A stretch of DNA of 64,000 nt from SMXL01 sp036985715 (GCA_036985715.1 BTQE01000001.1:21394-85393); one strand, 5' to 3'. Positions 42,312-51,879 are shown, counted from the stretch's first letter. Numbers and translations are program-made. Notes: generated from the letters alone by a model not told the origin.

Positions 42312-43421
42312 TTACACTCGTGTAAAAAGAGCGCTCTCTACTGTGAGACCAGGCCCGAATGCCATGGCGAAAATCTTCTCGTCGGGTCGGGCGGCCTTTA
42401 AAGTCAGGATTTCTTTCAGGACAAAGAGAATCGTCGCACTGCTCATGTTTCCATAGTCTCGAAGCACGAAACGGGACGCGGACAAAGAATCTCCATTGAG
42501 ACCGAGGGCCTGCTCCGTTTTGTCAAGAATGGCCCTCCCTCCAGGGTGAATGGCCCAGTGGTCGATATCCTTTCGTTTCAAACCAACTTCTTTCAGAAGT
42601 GTGGTCACGATCGATTCTACATTCGCCTCAAGAATATGTGGTACATGCATTGAGAGAACCATGTCGAATCCGTGATCTCCGATGCTCCATGCCATGTCTT
42701 CTTCGCTATCCGGGGCAAGCGTGGAGAGAAGTTTGGTAATCTTGAGGGAGGTGTTCGCAAATGCAGGTGTGCGAGCGCTCACTATTGCGGAAGAGGCTCC
42801 GTCCCCAAAAACGGACGTGGCCACGATGCCATCAATTTCCTCGGAGGGGTGAAGGTGCAATGTGCAGAGCTCAAGGCACGCGATCAACACGACTGCTTCT
42901 GGATCTGCCGTACAAAATGCTTCCGCCATTTTCAAGGCGGGGAAAGCGGCGTAACAGCCCATAAATCCTATGTGGAATCGCTGTGTTGAAGGGTCGAGCC
43001 CCAGGTCTTTCACGATATGGTAGTCCGGACCTGGAGCGAAAAATCCGGTGCACGAGACAGTGATGACGTGCGTAATATCATTCTTGTCAATTTCAGGACA
43101 GCCTTCGATCGCTCGCCGGCTTACCTCCAGGAAGAGTTTGCGTGCTTCGATGGCATACAGGTCATTGCGAACTCCTGTTGATGGGGACCTGTAGGAGTCC
43201 GAGGTTGCGTCGAAGAAGAGGCCATCGTGGTCATTGTCTGCATAGTCGCGAATTACACTATGCCGCTTCTCGATGCCGGAATGTTTGTACACGCGGCGCA
43301 AGAGCCGGGCGCCTTTACTCTCTGGATCGATCTGCGCGAGCATGACCTGCCCGATCTTCTCCTGAGGATAGGATATATCGGGGACGGCTGTATCTATATG
43401 ATGTATGTAAACAGGAGACAC
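42312..43421 (-). CDS. Type III polyketide synthase (chalcone/stilbene synthase fold)
   Basis: A 369-residue ketosynthase-fold enzyme with the complete triad: Cys in HIGFMGCYAAFPAL near residue 155, His in WAIHPGGRAIL near 291 and Asn in RDYGNMSSATILF near 324. SVFGDGASSAIV and MAFGPGLTVE are type III landmarks. The start is a GTG at 43421. It would condense malonyl-CoA onto a starter, typically a fatty acyl-CoA in bacterial phenolic-lipid or alkylpyrone pathways. The starter and product cannot be read here. First gene of the PKS-methyltransferase-hydroxylase operon. Confidence 0.92.
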   Translation of the reverse strand: MSPVYIHHIDTAVPDISYPQEKIGQVMLAQIDPESKGARLLRRVYKHSGIEKRHSVIRDYADNDHDGLFFDATSDSYRSPSTGVRNDLYAIEARKLFLEVSRRAIEGCPEIDKNDITHVITVSCTGFFAPGPDYHIVKDLGLDPSTQRFHIGFMGCYAAFPALKMAEAFCTADPEAVVLIACLELCTLHLHPSEEIDGIVATSVFGDGASSAIVSARTPAFANTSLKITKLLSTLAPDSEEDMAWSIGDHGFDMVLSMHVPHILEANVESIVTTLLKEVGLKRKDIDHWAIHPGGRAILDKTEQALGLNGDSLSASRFVLRDYGNMSSATILFVLKEILTLKAARPDEKIFAMAFGPGLTVESALFTRV

Positions 43422-43538
43422 TTCGAATTCTGGGTGTTGGCCGATTGATACGGGGCTTAGTTCTTTGTGATTCTCATCCTAACCTCGTTTCTTACCTGAC
43501 CATAGATTCAAGATGGTCACATCCACCCAGATCCTGTA

Positions 43539-43778
43539 ATGGTCGGCACAACGATTTCACACTACAATATTCTCGAAGAGCTCGGCCGTGGTGGCATGGG
43601 TGTCGTGTATCGGGCCTTAGACACCAAACTGGATCGAGAAGTCGCCCTAAAATTTCTTCCTCCCGGACTGTCTGCGGACGAGACTGCCAAAGCACGGTTT
43701 ATTCAAGAGGCGAAGGCAGCTTCGAGTCTGGATCACGCCAACATCTGCACGATCTATCAATTGAACCTCCCCGGGTAA
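43539..43778 (+). pseudogene. 5' part of a Ser/Thr kinase gene interrupted by a TnpB element
   Basis: The first 74 codons encode MVGTTISHYNILEELGRGGM, the ATP-lysine segment VALKFLPPG, and end LDHANICTIYQ at 43760. The remaining codons (LNLPG then a stop) come from the inserted element. The rest of the kinase resumes at 45012 in the same frame. Bases 43539-43760 joined to 45012-47165 give one uninterrupted frame of about 791 codons. As it stands this half has the glycine loop and lysine but no catalytic loop. Confidence 0.88.
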
Positions 43779-43870
43779 ACTCGGGGATTCTTCCTTCACT
43801 GAGAACAACCGACGCCGCGCATGGCGGCGACTGGATTTACACTCTCTCCAGAAGCTATCACGGTAGTACC
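43761..43870 (-). ncRNA. Predicted reRNA (omega RNA) of the TnpB element, 3' part
   Basis: TnpB nucleases use an RNA copied from the 3' end of their own gene and the right end of the element, with the guide read from the flank. Here the 3' end of tnpB (to 43796), the right-end hairpin at 43769-43786 and the terminal GGTTCAA are all present. The flank next to the right end, read on the minus strand from 43760 downwards, is kinase sequence. The start of the RNA is not visible; this entry marks the most likely scaffold only. Confidence 0.4.
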
Positions 43871-44923
43871 TACCGCTAATATGTTTTTGGCCGCGTTGAT
43901 ATCGCGATCGAGCTCGGCCATGCACTTGCTGCATGTCCAGAGGCGGATCGTCAGAGGCAGCTTGTCAACGACGTGCCCGCAGTTCGAACATGTTTTCGAA
44001 GACGCGTACCAGCGATCGATCTTCACCACCGCGCCGCCATACCACTCGGCCTTATACTCGAGCATCCGAACGAACATGCCCCAGCTCGCATCGCTGACGG
44101 CTTTCGAAAGCCGCCTGTTGCGAACCATGTTCTTGACCGAGAGGTCTTCCAGGCAAATCAGGTCGTACGTGCGAACAAGGTTCGTACTCAGCCTGTCGAG
44201 CGCATCCTTGCGGCAGTCCGCTATCCTCGCATGGATCTTCGCAACTCTTAGCCGCTGCTTTCGGCGGTTGTTCGAGCCTTTCTGTTTTCTCGAAAGACTC
44301 CGCTGCGCGCGTGCCAGGCGCTTCTCAAACCTCCGGAAATGCCGGTGGTTGCCCGACTTAAAGCCGTCGCTCGTCACAATGAGGTCCGTTATCCCCATAT
44401 CAATACCCACCTGCTTGTCTCTTGCGGGAAGTTTGATGGGGTCGAACGCTACGACGAACGAAGCGAAGTATCTGCCCGAAGGATCTCGCTCGACAGTCAC
44501 GGACGAAGGAACAGACGGAAGATCGCGGCTCCACGCGACTCGGATGAGTCCGGGCACGCGGGCGAGGCTGAGTTTGCCGCGCTTTAGCTGGAAGCTCGTC
44601 TGGACAAAGCGAGCCGTCTGCCGCTCAGACTTCTTCTTGAAACTCGGGAATTGCGCCTGTTTCTCGAAGAAGCGTACGAACGCTGTTTGTAAATCTCTGA
44701 GCGACTGCTGCAGAGCCACACTCGAGACCTCGTTTAGCCATTCGGTTTCTTTCTTCAGATGAGTCAACCGTTTACTCGAACGGGCGTACGTCATGGGCTC
44801 TTCTGTCCGAAGCTCCAATCCCCAGTTGTATACGTAGCGTACGCAGCCGAACGCGCAGGCAAGCGCTTCTCGCTGCCGGCCATTCGGATACAAGCGATAT
44901 TTGTATTGTGCTGTCTGGGACAT
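43796..44923 (-). CDS. tnpB: TnpB RNA-guided nuclease (IS605 OrfB family)
   Basis: A 375-residue protein from ATG 44923 (MSQTAQYKYRLYPNGRQREA). The N-terminal domain is the usual helix-turn-helix and wedge. The split RuvC domain has Asp in QVGIDMGITDLIVTSDG near residue 175, Glu in LICLEDLSVKNM near 258 and Asp in AELDRDINAAKN near 340. Between them is the zinc ribbon with CSNCGH and CSKC. All catalytic and Cys residues are present, so it should be an active nuclease that cuts DNA guided by its reRNA. It is transcribed opposite to the kinase. Confidence 0.93.
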   Translation of the reverse strand: MSQTAQYKYRLYPNGRQREALACAFGCVRYVYNWGLELRTEEPMTYARSSKRLTHLKKETEWLNEVSSVALQQSLRDLQTAFVRFFEKQAQFPSFKKKSERQTARFVQTSFQLKRGKLSLARVPGLIRVAWSRDLPSVPSSVTVERDPSGRYFASFVVAFDPIKLPARDKQVGIDMGITDLIVTSDGFKSGNHRHFRRFEKRLARAQRSLSRKQKGSNNRRKQRLRVAKIHARIADCRKDALDRLSTNLVRTYDLICLEDLSVKNMVRNRRLSKAVSDASWGMFVRMLEYKAEWYGGAVVKIDRWYASSKTCSNCGHVVDKLPLTIRLWTCSKCMAELDRDINAAKNILAVGTTVIASGESVNPVAAMRGVGCSQ

Positions 44924-45011
44924 CCATAAACATATGTTCAACACATGTAAATGTTCCAATAATTTGTCAAGAAACGCGATTCACCCACGCCTGAAGACGT
45001 GGTGCTCTCGC

Positions 45012-47165
45012 GTCTACATAGAAGAGGCAGAAGACGGACGTCTGTACATCGCCATGGCGCTCTATTCGGGTATGACGCTCAAAGATGTCATTGAGGGTGG
45101 CCCCGCGTCCGTCGACAAGGTTATTTCCATTGGCATTCAGATTGCGAGTGCGCTGGACCGTGCACACGGTCAGGGTATTGTTCACCGAGACATCAAGTCC
45201 GCAAACATCATGCTCACCGATCAGGAGGAGATCAAGATCCTTGATTTCGGTTTGGCAAAGCTGAGCGGGGGTATTGATCTCACCAAAACGGGAAGTACTG
45301 TAGGAACAGCTGCCTATATGAGTCCTGAGCAGGTTCGATCGCTGACGGTCGATTTTAAATCCGATTTATGGTCGCTCGGGATCATTCTTTATGAGTTGCT
45401 TTCCGGCACGAGACCGTTTCAGGGTGAATACGAGGCGTCAATCGGATACTCCATTCTGAATGAGCAGCCTGCTCCGCTTTCTTCTTCTGTTGACAATGTG
45501 CCTCCAGAGCTTGATGAGATCCTAAATCAGCTTCTCGCGAAGGATCCTGACGAGCGTTCGGCATCGGCAGACCTGGTTGTGAAGGCGCTTTCTGATCTAC
45601 GGCTCGATCGGACGACGGAGTCGCGTGGAAGTAGAGTGGAATCCGTGCGTATCAATACCGGAGAAAAGACATCGTTTTCGATATCACCGCTAAAGTGGGC
45701 AATGGGCATTGCAGGCTTAATCCTTGTTGCACTTGTCCTCTTTCTGATTGGGAGAACCGATCGTCAGCCTGACTCAGCTACAGGACTCAATACTTCTGAT
45801 GAGTATTCACTTGCGGTCCTTCCGTTCACGGATTTGAGTCCCAATACTGATAATCAGTATTTCGGAGAAGGAATGGCGGAAGAACTTCGTAATGCATTGA
45901 TGGGTCTTGGGGGTCTCCGAGTGGCTGCTCGAGCGTCGTCATTTTATTTCCAGGGGAAGGGTCTTTCACCGCAGGCGATCGGTGACTCACTAAGCGTCGG
46001 TATGGTTTTAGAAGGAACGATCCGTCAAGAGGGAGAAACTATTCGCGTGACGGCCGAACTGACGAATTCAGAAACCGGATTTGGAATCTGGTCAAATAGG
46101 TACGATCGACAAATGGACGACGTCTTAGCTGTTCAGGATGAGATATCACGAGAAATTGTTGATGCGCTTGAAATTGAACTGAATGTTGACCAGAACACCG
46201 GCACCGCGTATGAAGTTAATCCCGAAGCTTACCGACTCTATCTCGAGGGAAAATATTATTACAACAAGCGAACATTAGCTGATCTTGAAGTAGCTCAAGA
46301 ACTATTTGACAAAGCTATTGATATCGACGACCAGTATGCTCCCACGTATGCATTTCGGTCTCAAACCTTAACAATTCTCGTTGCGTGGGGCTTTAATGAA
46401 CCCCTTGATACCCTACCGCTTTCTATAGGGGACGCTAGACGGGCCATCGATTTAGATTCTGGTCTTCCCGATGCCTATGCCGCACTAGGTATTGCCCTCG
46501 GGTACGATTGGCAGTGGGACGAAGCCATGACAAGTTTTGAACGAGCCCTACAGCTTGAGCCAGATCACGCTATAGCCCATCTCTGGAAATCGCTCGATCA
46601 TTTTATAATGGGAGAGCTGGATCAGGGCTATGTCCATATCAGTCGCGCCAGCGAGCTCGATCCTTTATCGTTGATCATCGGCATCAACTACGTGTGGGGC
46701 CTGAATTTGATGGAAGAGCCAATTCTCGCGAAACAGGAGTACGACCAAGTACGCAATCTCCATGGAAATCATGCAGGTTTGGCCATTCGATTGTCGGAAG
46801 GCTATGAGAAGGTCGGTCGGATCCGTGACGCTATCGGTGTTCTGGAAGAATTCGAGTCTCCATCTCCTTTCGTAAACGTGACACTGGCACGCCTGTACGG
46901 TAAAGCCGGAAAAGATGATGAAGCGAGGAATTTGCTTTCCGCAGTTAGTGAACTGCGAGGAGACCAGTATGTCCCGATAACAATCGATGCATACATCTAC
47001 GCCTGGTTTGGAGAAAAAGGGGCTGCACTCGCGGCCTTTGAAACGGCTTTCAGAGAAAAAGACCCGATGCTGAAGTGGTTCCAGTTTTCATTTCTTCCAC
47101 CAGAATATCAATCGGATCGACGGATGCGGGACATTATCAAGCAAATTGGTTTGCCGGTGGACTAG
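45012..47165 (+). pseudogene. 3' part of the interrupted Ser/Thr kinase: catalytic lobe, TolB-like domain and TPRs
   Basis: From 45012 the kinase frame resumes (VYIEEAEDGRLYIAMALYSG) with no lost bases. It contains IVHRDIKSANIMLTD, DFGLAKLSG and YMSPEQVRS, a membrane helix (WAMGIAGLILVALVLFLIG), then a FlgO/TolB-like domain (SLAVLPFTDLSPNTDNQYF, GMVLEGTIRQEGE) and a tail of TPR units (AYRLYLEGKYYYNKR, DAYAALGIALGYDWQWDEAM, ARLYGKAGKDDEARNL). Without the glycine loop and lysine, the half cannot be a kinase. An in-frame start at 44901 inside the element could produce a hybrid protein. The TPR/TolB tail is like those of regulator kinases in Rhodothermota. Confidence 0.88.
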
Positions 47166-47452
47166 CGTCGCGCCCGACGCCTTTCGAATTCTGATTTCTT
47201 TCGTCCAACGCTCGGCCGTATCGGATGCAAACCCGAATAAAACAGGAAAAGCAACGAAGAAGGCCGAAACCGTAAGTATATCAACAATTTTTCCAAAGTT
47301 GTTGACACATTCCAAGCGGTTATGACCGCTCGGACTGCTGAATGGTTTACAGATACCTTCGAAATCCGAAGCCTTTTACGTTGTCATTGTGCTCCCCTTC
47401 CCTTTTCTTTACAAATCCCCATCATTCCCCATTCTGTTCGCGAGGTATCGTT

Positions 47453-48730
47453 ATGCGAATCGTCCGAATTCTCGTTTTCCTGATAGGTTTTTCGTTAATG
47501 GCCTCAGCGCCCGCAAACGCGCAGATTGGAGGATTACTCAAAAGGGCGAAGAAAAAGGCAGAGGAGACACTTAAGAAAAAGGCGGACGAAGAAGTTGATC
47601 GACAGGTGGACCGGCAGATCGAGAAGCTCGTCAGCGGACTCTGGGACGAAGCTGCCGATCAGTTCGGTCAGATGTTGCTGTCCGCGTTGCCAAAGTCGAA
47701 AACAACTATCGATCTCGAAAAAGGGATCATAATGCAAGAGGGGAAGGACGACATCGATATTCGGGACAACGACGCTAAACCTACAGACGCTGAGTACGTG
47801 AGCTATATCGAAGTTTCAACAATGAACCTGCCCTCGCAGCTCTCCCAAGTGGCAGATATGTTTGGCAGCGTGTCGATAAATCAGGTATACCTCAATGGTG
47901 ATTTGAAGTTGTCCGGCGACGCCGAGGCGGCGACACTCACGGACCTGGCAACCGAAAGGTTTGTGAACATCAACCACGAGACGGAGGAATTTTGGGCACA
48001 GGGATTTACGGAGATGTTTGAGATGGCCAAGGGGGCGGTGGATAACATCAATGCGCGAATGGAAGAGGTACCTGAGTTAACTCCTTCAGAAACGCGTGAT
48101 CAGCCAACCTACGAAATGGAGACCAAGGTGTCTGTCAAGAAGGGAAAACGCAAAAAGATCAGAGGCATTCGCGCGCAACAGAATATCGTGATCGTAGAAA
48201 CCGTCCAAAAATCAGCCGAGACGGACGAACAACAGGGTAAGTTCTATATGATCACGGATCTCTGGACGGCCGAAGATTTTGGCGGGTCTGAGACCCTGGC
48301 CGCCTATGATCAACGCCTTGGAGAAATCATGTTCGAATCGTTGACGGGTTCGAGTTTGAACGAAAAGCTCGATTTTTCGGCATTTGGCGATCCGAGAATG
48401 GCCGAATCCCTGGCAAAAGCGACGGAAATACTCTCTGAGATCAAGGGTACGCCGATCGAGACGAATTCTTATTTCGTGTCGGGGCCGATTGACGAAAAGC
48501 TGGATTTGGATGCGGTCTTGAATGGGGAAGGAGAGACGGATGTCCGTTCCTTCTCGGGCGTATCTAACGACGAACCCGTTAAGGCCCAGGCGACAATGTT
48601 TAGCACGACGACATTTATTACGAATCTGAGTACGGACCGGTTCGACCTGGCTCTACTGAATCCCCACGCGACGTACGAAGAGATCGAATCTCCGATTAAA
48701 CAGTTCTTGGAGACGGACGGAGACAACTAG
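47453..48730 (+). CDS. Exported protein of unrecognised family
   Basis: A 425-residue protein. The start at 47453 follows GAGGT and gives a signal peptide (MRIVRILVFLIGFSLMASAP, cut near NAQ). The N-terminal mature part is strongly charged (KRAKKKAEETLKKKADEEVD) and helical, the rest mixed. YVSYIEVSTMNLPSQLSQVADMFG and QGKFYMITDLWTAEDFGGSE suggest a DUF4412-like beta fold that appears in periplasmic proteins of Bacteroidota, but I cannot assign it with certainty. It is preceded by a short gap after the kinase pseudogene and followed by an intergenic stretch. Confidence 0.7.
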   Translation: MRIVRILVFLIGFSLMASAPANAQIGGLLKRAKKKAEETLKKKADEEVDRQVDRQIEKLVSGLWDEAADQFGQMLLSALPKSKTTIDLEKGIIMQEGKDDIDIRDNDAKPTDAEYVSYIEVSTMNLPSQLSQVADMFGSVSINQVYLNGDLKLSGDAEAATLTDLATERFVNINHETEEFWAQGFTEMFEMAKGAVDNINARMEEVPELTPSETRDQPTYEMETKVSVKKGKRKKIRGIRAQQNIVIVETVQKSAETDEQQGKFYMITDLWTAEDFGGSETLAAYDQRLGEIMFESLTGSSLNEKLDFSAFGDPRMAESLAKATEILSEIKGTPIETNSYFVSGPIDEKLDLDAVLNGEGETDVRSFSGVSNDEPVKAQATMFSTTTFITNLSTDRFDLALLNPHATYEEIESPIKQFLETDGDN

Positions 48731-49065
48731 GACTACCGAACCAGGACTCGGATTCGGTCCAGCATACGTGCCAGTATGCTCCCTGGTATCCAGGCGTCAA
48801 ACTACATGCCGTCGCCAACGATATCCGTATTTGGGGCCAATGTACGCGCGAGTGTCGTGAATAGACGAAGGACCAACCGGGCCGTGAATACACAATCCGA
48901 CGATCATTTCAGTTCGATAAACACGAGTCGAAGCACCAGGGTTGGAGGCGAAAAGGGGCTCGTAATGTTATTGGATTCACCCAAAAGAACGAAACTTGAG
49001 CTATACAATTCGCAATTCTCTGCCGATACCCAAGCGGTTCACTGCGGCACAATTTGAGATCCGGT
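48731..49065. other. Intergenic stretch without a recognised gene
   Basis: No gene is seen. AGCATA and TATGCT around 48764-48780 form a small inverted pair that might end the preceding transcript. A frame at 48776-49057 has no start context or family likeness and is not called. Confidence 0.4.
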
Positions 49066-49974
49066 ATGACTCCTAACAGGGAAGGAGGATTTCTAGAAGA
49101 CCTCCTCTACTTTAATGCCCTCGTTCTTTGGGACTGTGTTCCAGAAGAGACCTCTTTTCAGCTGTACGACAGTTTTTGGACTGAATATAAAGCGTACTCA
49201 TCGCTTGATTTCTCCGGAGAACAGGAGCGACTATCGACGAAGATTGACGGCATCCTTGCACGGGTCAGTGTTCTCGATATCGTAATTCCGCTTTTTGATA
49301 CGACTTCGTCGCGATCCGTGATTGAGAAACCGCTCGCAACTCTCAAAGGCGCGGTAGTAAAAATCGATGGTCTGCGGATGGTTTACGAGGAGAAAAAGTC
49401 GTTGACCAGCGTCTTCTTAGTCGTTCCTCCGGGTGTAACAGACGGTAAGGCGTTTTCAGCTGCCGTGAACAGAAAAAAGGATGCGCTACAAAGACTAAGA
49501 CGACATCAGTTCGAATTATACTATAGATATGATATGCGGAATCGAGCACTCAAACTTGCCCGTATCTGTAGAGAGACGCTCCCCATGTTTCCCGACTTCA
49601 AGTCCGTTGCACGATTCGATCGTCGTGTAAGCGACGAAGGCGGCCGTCCGCGCAACTGGTATCAGGAAGTATCAAGAATAGGGCTCGCTGTAAGCTATTT
49701 TTCAAGTAACCGACAGGACAGAGGCATTGGTGATCTGCAGGACTTCATAGCCGAGAACAACCGTGAGCCCGTACCGAGGCACGCAGTCGGTGAAGATCTG
49801 AAACGGACGTGCCGAAAGTGGGGTGTTTCACTTCTGACAGAAATGGGGATCGACGGATACAAAAGTGCAGTTGGTTCCGTCTGGACCAATATGGAAGGAA
49901 GTCCGGATCCTCAGATCCGGCGAGCTGTCGATCGCTTCAAGTCTGAGCAAAAAGAGCAGCGCTCAAAAAAGTAG
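49066..49974 (+). CDS. Hypothetical cytoplasmic protein
   Basis: A 302-residue protein from ATG 49066 (a TTG at 49054 is in frame). There is no signal or membrane segment. It starts MTPNREGGFLEDLLYFNAL and is rich in Leu, Arg and acidic residues, mostly helical. The middle has a hydrophobic VFLVVPPGVTDGKAF segment, and the end is basic (FKSEQKEQRSKK). I do not recognise the family and see no catalytic motif. The frame is long and well formed, so it is likely real. No neighbour suggests a job. Confidence 0.65.
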   Translation: MTPNREGGFLEDLLYFNALVLWDCVPEETSFQLYDSFWTEYKAYSSLDFSGEQERLSTKIDGILARVSVLDIVIPLFDTTSSRSVIEKPLATLKGAVVKIDGLRMVYEEKKSLTSVFLVVPPGVTDGKAFSAAVNRKKDALQRLRRHQFELYYRYDMRNRALKLARICRETLPMFPDFKSVARFDRRVSDEGGRPRNWYQEVSRIGLAVSYFSSNRQDRGIGDLQDFIAENNREPVPRHAVGEDLKRTCRKWGVSLLTEMGIDGYKSAVGSVWTNMEGSPDPQIRRAVDRFKSEQKEQRSKK

Positions 49975-50291
49975 ACTTTCCATAGCGGCTGTTCGGTAGG
50001 AATCATTGCGTGCACATTCGGAGTGCCCGTCCACATGGCCCGCGGTCCGCCGGTATCAAAGGGGGTCGGAAGCCCATCCAGCGCAGACGGATCCGGGATG
50101 AGCAGCATGATGAGTGGAGGCAGGGATCGGCTGAGTCGCGTGAGTAAATAAAAATGGGCCTAATAGTGGGTCGAAGTGAAAGATTTCGAAAGCAGATTTG
50201 AGATTGAGGTTGTCTTGCAACCTGCATGCCTTTAACGAGTATTCGAAACGTCAGCCGCTTGACAAGAACCAACCAATCATCGCAACCTCGA
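49975..50291. other. Intergenic stretch, possible eroded coding sequence on the minus strand
   Basis: No intact gene is seen. A minus-strand reading around 49980-50108 gives a peptide that looks protein-like (PTPFDTGGPRAMWTGTP), but it has no start, no known family and overlaps the end of the previous gene. It may be the remains of a gene or chance. Confidence 0.35.
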
Positions 50292-50796
50292 ATGAAAACA
50301 CCTACTGACCGTCGTACATTTTTACGTTCGGCGAGCCTCGGAGCAGCCGGAGTCGTGGCAGCGGCCCCCACCGCGTTAGCAACCACCGTAAATGTCAATT
50401 CCAAATTTGCCAGGTATTTCGTTCCACAGTGGGAAAGAGCGAAAGACTGCACGATGGAATTTTGCAGAGCAGATGCTTCATATTGCGCAGAGCAATGTCT
50501 TTTTCGCGTCGAGTTTCTTAGGGGGCACAGACGCTCCAGATAGGGATTATACGGCTGAGGGAAAATCCAAAGAGGAGACTGCCGAGCTTCTAGAGGAGGC
50601 CTTCGATTACTGCTCGAGCGTACTCAGCAGCCTAACTGATGAACAGCTTCATGAGGAAGTCGAGACATTCGCAGGAGTACTTCCTATGAACGAAATAGTC
50701 CTGTTTATGCGCGACCATGTGACCCATCATCGAGGTCAGTCGGTTGTATATCTCAGGCTGAATGGGATCGTGCCGCCGACGTATGTTGGAGCTTAG
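50292..50796 (+). pseudogene. DinB-family gene with internal deletion and frameshift
   Basis: The gene starts at ATG 50292 with a Tat-type leader (TDRRTFLRSASLGAAGVVAA) and runs in frame to about 50470 (ARYFVPQWERAKDCTMEF). The rest of the DinB domain follows in another frame from about 50455: NFAEQMLHIAQSNVFFASSF, DYCSSVLSSLTDEQLHEE and the metal-type HVTHHRGQSVVYLRL. In family members about 15-20 residues separate TMEF from FAEQMLHI; here they are missing and the frame has shifted. The two halves share TTTGCAGA-like sequence, so a deletion between short repeats is likely. DinB proteins are metal-dependent four-helix bundles, often thiol transferases. Confidence 0.72.
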
Positions 50797-50823
50797 GAAA
50801 TTCCGTAGTAAGGGGCCGCGTAT

Positions 50824-51879
50824 CTAGAATTCAGTCTCGGTCTCGATTAGCCGGGAGAATCCGTCGGTTGTTGAAGTCTCCCATGCTTCTTCATCGCTCC
50901 CGGATATCAAGTATACATCGGGTCCGCCGTTACGCTCGACAAATTCGAGGGTACGATCGCGGCCAAGTACCATAAAGGCAGTCGCGAAGGCATCGGCCGT
51001 CATGCAGTTTTTGGCGATCACAGAAACCGATAGCAGAGAATTGTCCTCGGGATATCCGGTCAAAGGATTCAGCGTGTGGACTATTTTCCGGCCCTCGGTC
51101 CAATAGTAATTTCGATAGTTACCGGACGTGGCCATGGAGATATCTGACAGATTTACGATAACCTGTAAATCACGGGAGGCTTCAAGTGGTTTTTCAATTC
51201 CTACTCTCCAGGAACGGTTTTCCGGATGGCTGCCTCGCGCCCTGACTTCACCTCCGATTTCGACGAGGTAATCGAAAATTCCCACGCTCTCCAGTAGCGC
51301 CCCCAGCTCATCCACGGCATGGCCTTTGGCAATCGCACCGAAGTCGAGTTCGCCTTCTGCCTTTTGCTTGCGCAGCCGGGGAGGATCGTCTCCTTCAAAA
51401 CTGAATATCTCAAGGGACGTGAATTGAAGCAGGTCATTGACCTCGGTACTGTCCAGGGTCCGGGGTTCGTCTTTTCCGAACCCCCAGGCTCTAATCAGCG
51501 GACCCAGAGCCGGGTTGAAGGCTCCGTTCGTAAGGTCATGAATATATTGAGCATGCTGAAAAACGATTTCAAAATGACGATCGATCGCAAAGGTCTGGGC
51601 GGTATCTCGACTTGCATTAATTCGCGAAATGAGAGATGACTCGATGAAGGGAGAAAGCGACTGATTGATTGCTCGAAGGAGCTGCTCAACTTCTTCCTTC
51701 AAAGAGGCTTCTCGGTTCTCGCTAGAGGCATATGTCAAGCGATAGGTAGTGCCCATCGTCTGGCCCGACAACTCGAACAAAGAGACGTTCGTGGCACTAC
51801 AGCCTGCTAGTACGAACGAACTTATTAACCAGAGACTAAGCTGTAAGCACTTAGTTGGTACCCAGTCGAGGCTTCTCAT
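50824..51879 (-). CDS. apbE: FAD:protein FMN transferase lipoprotein
   Basis: A 351-residue protein with lipoprotein signal ending VLAGCSA. The ApbE motifs are present: an N-terminal ELSGQTMGTTYRLTY, SPFIESSLISRIN, LDFGAIAKGHAVDELG with the flavin contact, YLVEIGGEVRARGSH, ATSGNYRNYY and the TADAFATAFMVLG tail with the metal Asp. It transfers FMN to Thr of exported flavoproteins such as NqrB/NqrC or RnfG subunits. No such target is in the window. It is convergent with the DinB pseudogene. Confidence 0.93.
   Translation of the reverse strand: MRSLDWVPTKCLQLSLWLISSFVLAGCSATNVSLFELSGQTMGTTYRLTYASSENREASLKEEVEQLLRAINQSLSPFIESSLISRINASRDTAQTFAIDRHFEIVFQHAQYIHDLTNGAFNPALGPLIRAWGFGKDEPRTLDSTEVNDLLQFTSLEIFSFEGDDPPRLRKQKAEGELDFGAIAKGHAVDELGALLESVGIFDYLVEIGGEVRARGSHPENRSWRVGIEKPLEASRDLQVIVNLSDISMATSGNYRNYYWTEGRKIVHTLNPLTGYPEDNSLLSVSVIAKNCMTADAFATAFMVLGRDRTLEFVERNGGPDVYLISGSDEEAWETSTTDGFSRLIETETEF

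Larger units (their letters stand above)
43761..45011 (-). mobile_element. IS605/IS1341-type TnpB-only element inserted in a kinase gene
   Basis: About 1251 bases. On the minus strand it begins near 45011 with GCGAGAGC and a hairpin (CCACG 44985-44989 with CGTGG 44998-45002), runs through tnpB, and ends at 43761 with the sequence GGGGAGGTTCAA, a typical right end of this group. A second hairpin (CCCCG/CGGGG) lies at 43769-43786. There are no inverted repeats or target duplication, as expected for the family. No TnpA is encoded, so movement would need a helper. Boundaries are good to a few bases; they are set by the point where the kinase frame breaks and resumes. Confidence 0.85.

Noticed and set aside
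47165..47180. Small hairpin GCGTCG/CGACGC just at the end of the kinase pseudogene
   Set aside because: Six bases only, overlapping the stop codon and with no T run; weak as a terminator.
48776..49057. Plus-strand 93-codon open frame after the exported protein
   Set aside because: Composition and lack of any start signal suggest chance; no homologue recognised.
49911..50108. Minus-strand frame with protein-like segment TPFDTGGPRAMW
   Set aside because: It overlaps the end of a well-formed gene and has no start; at most a remnant, too weak to call.
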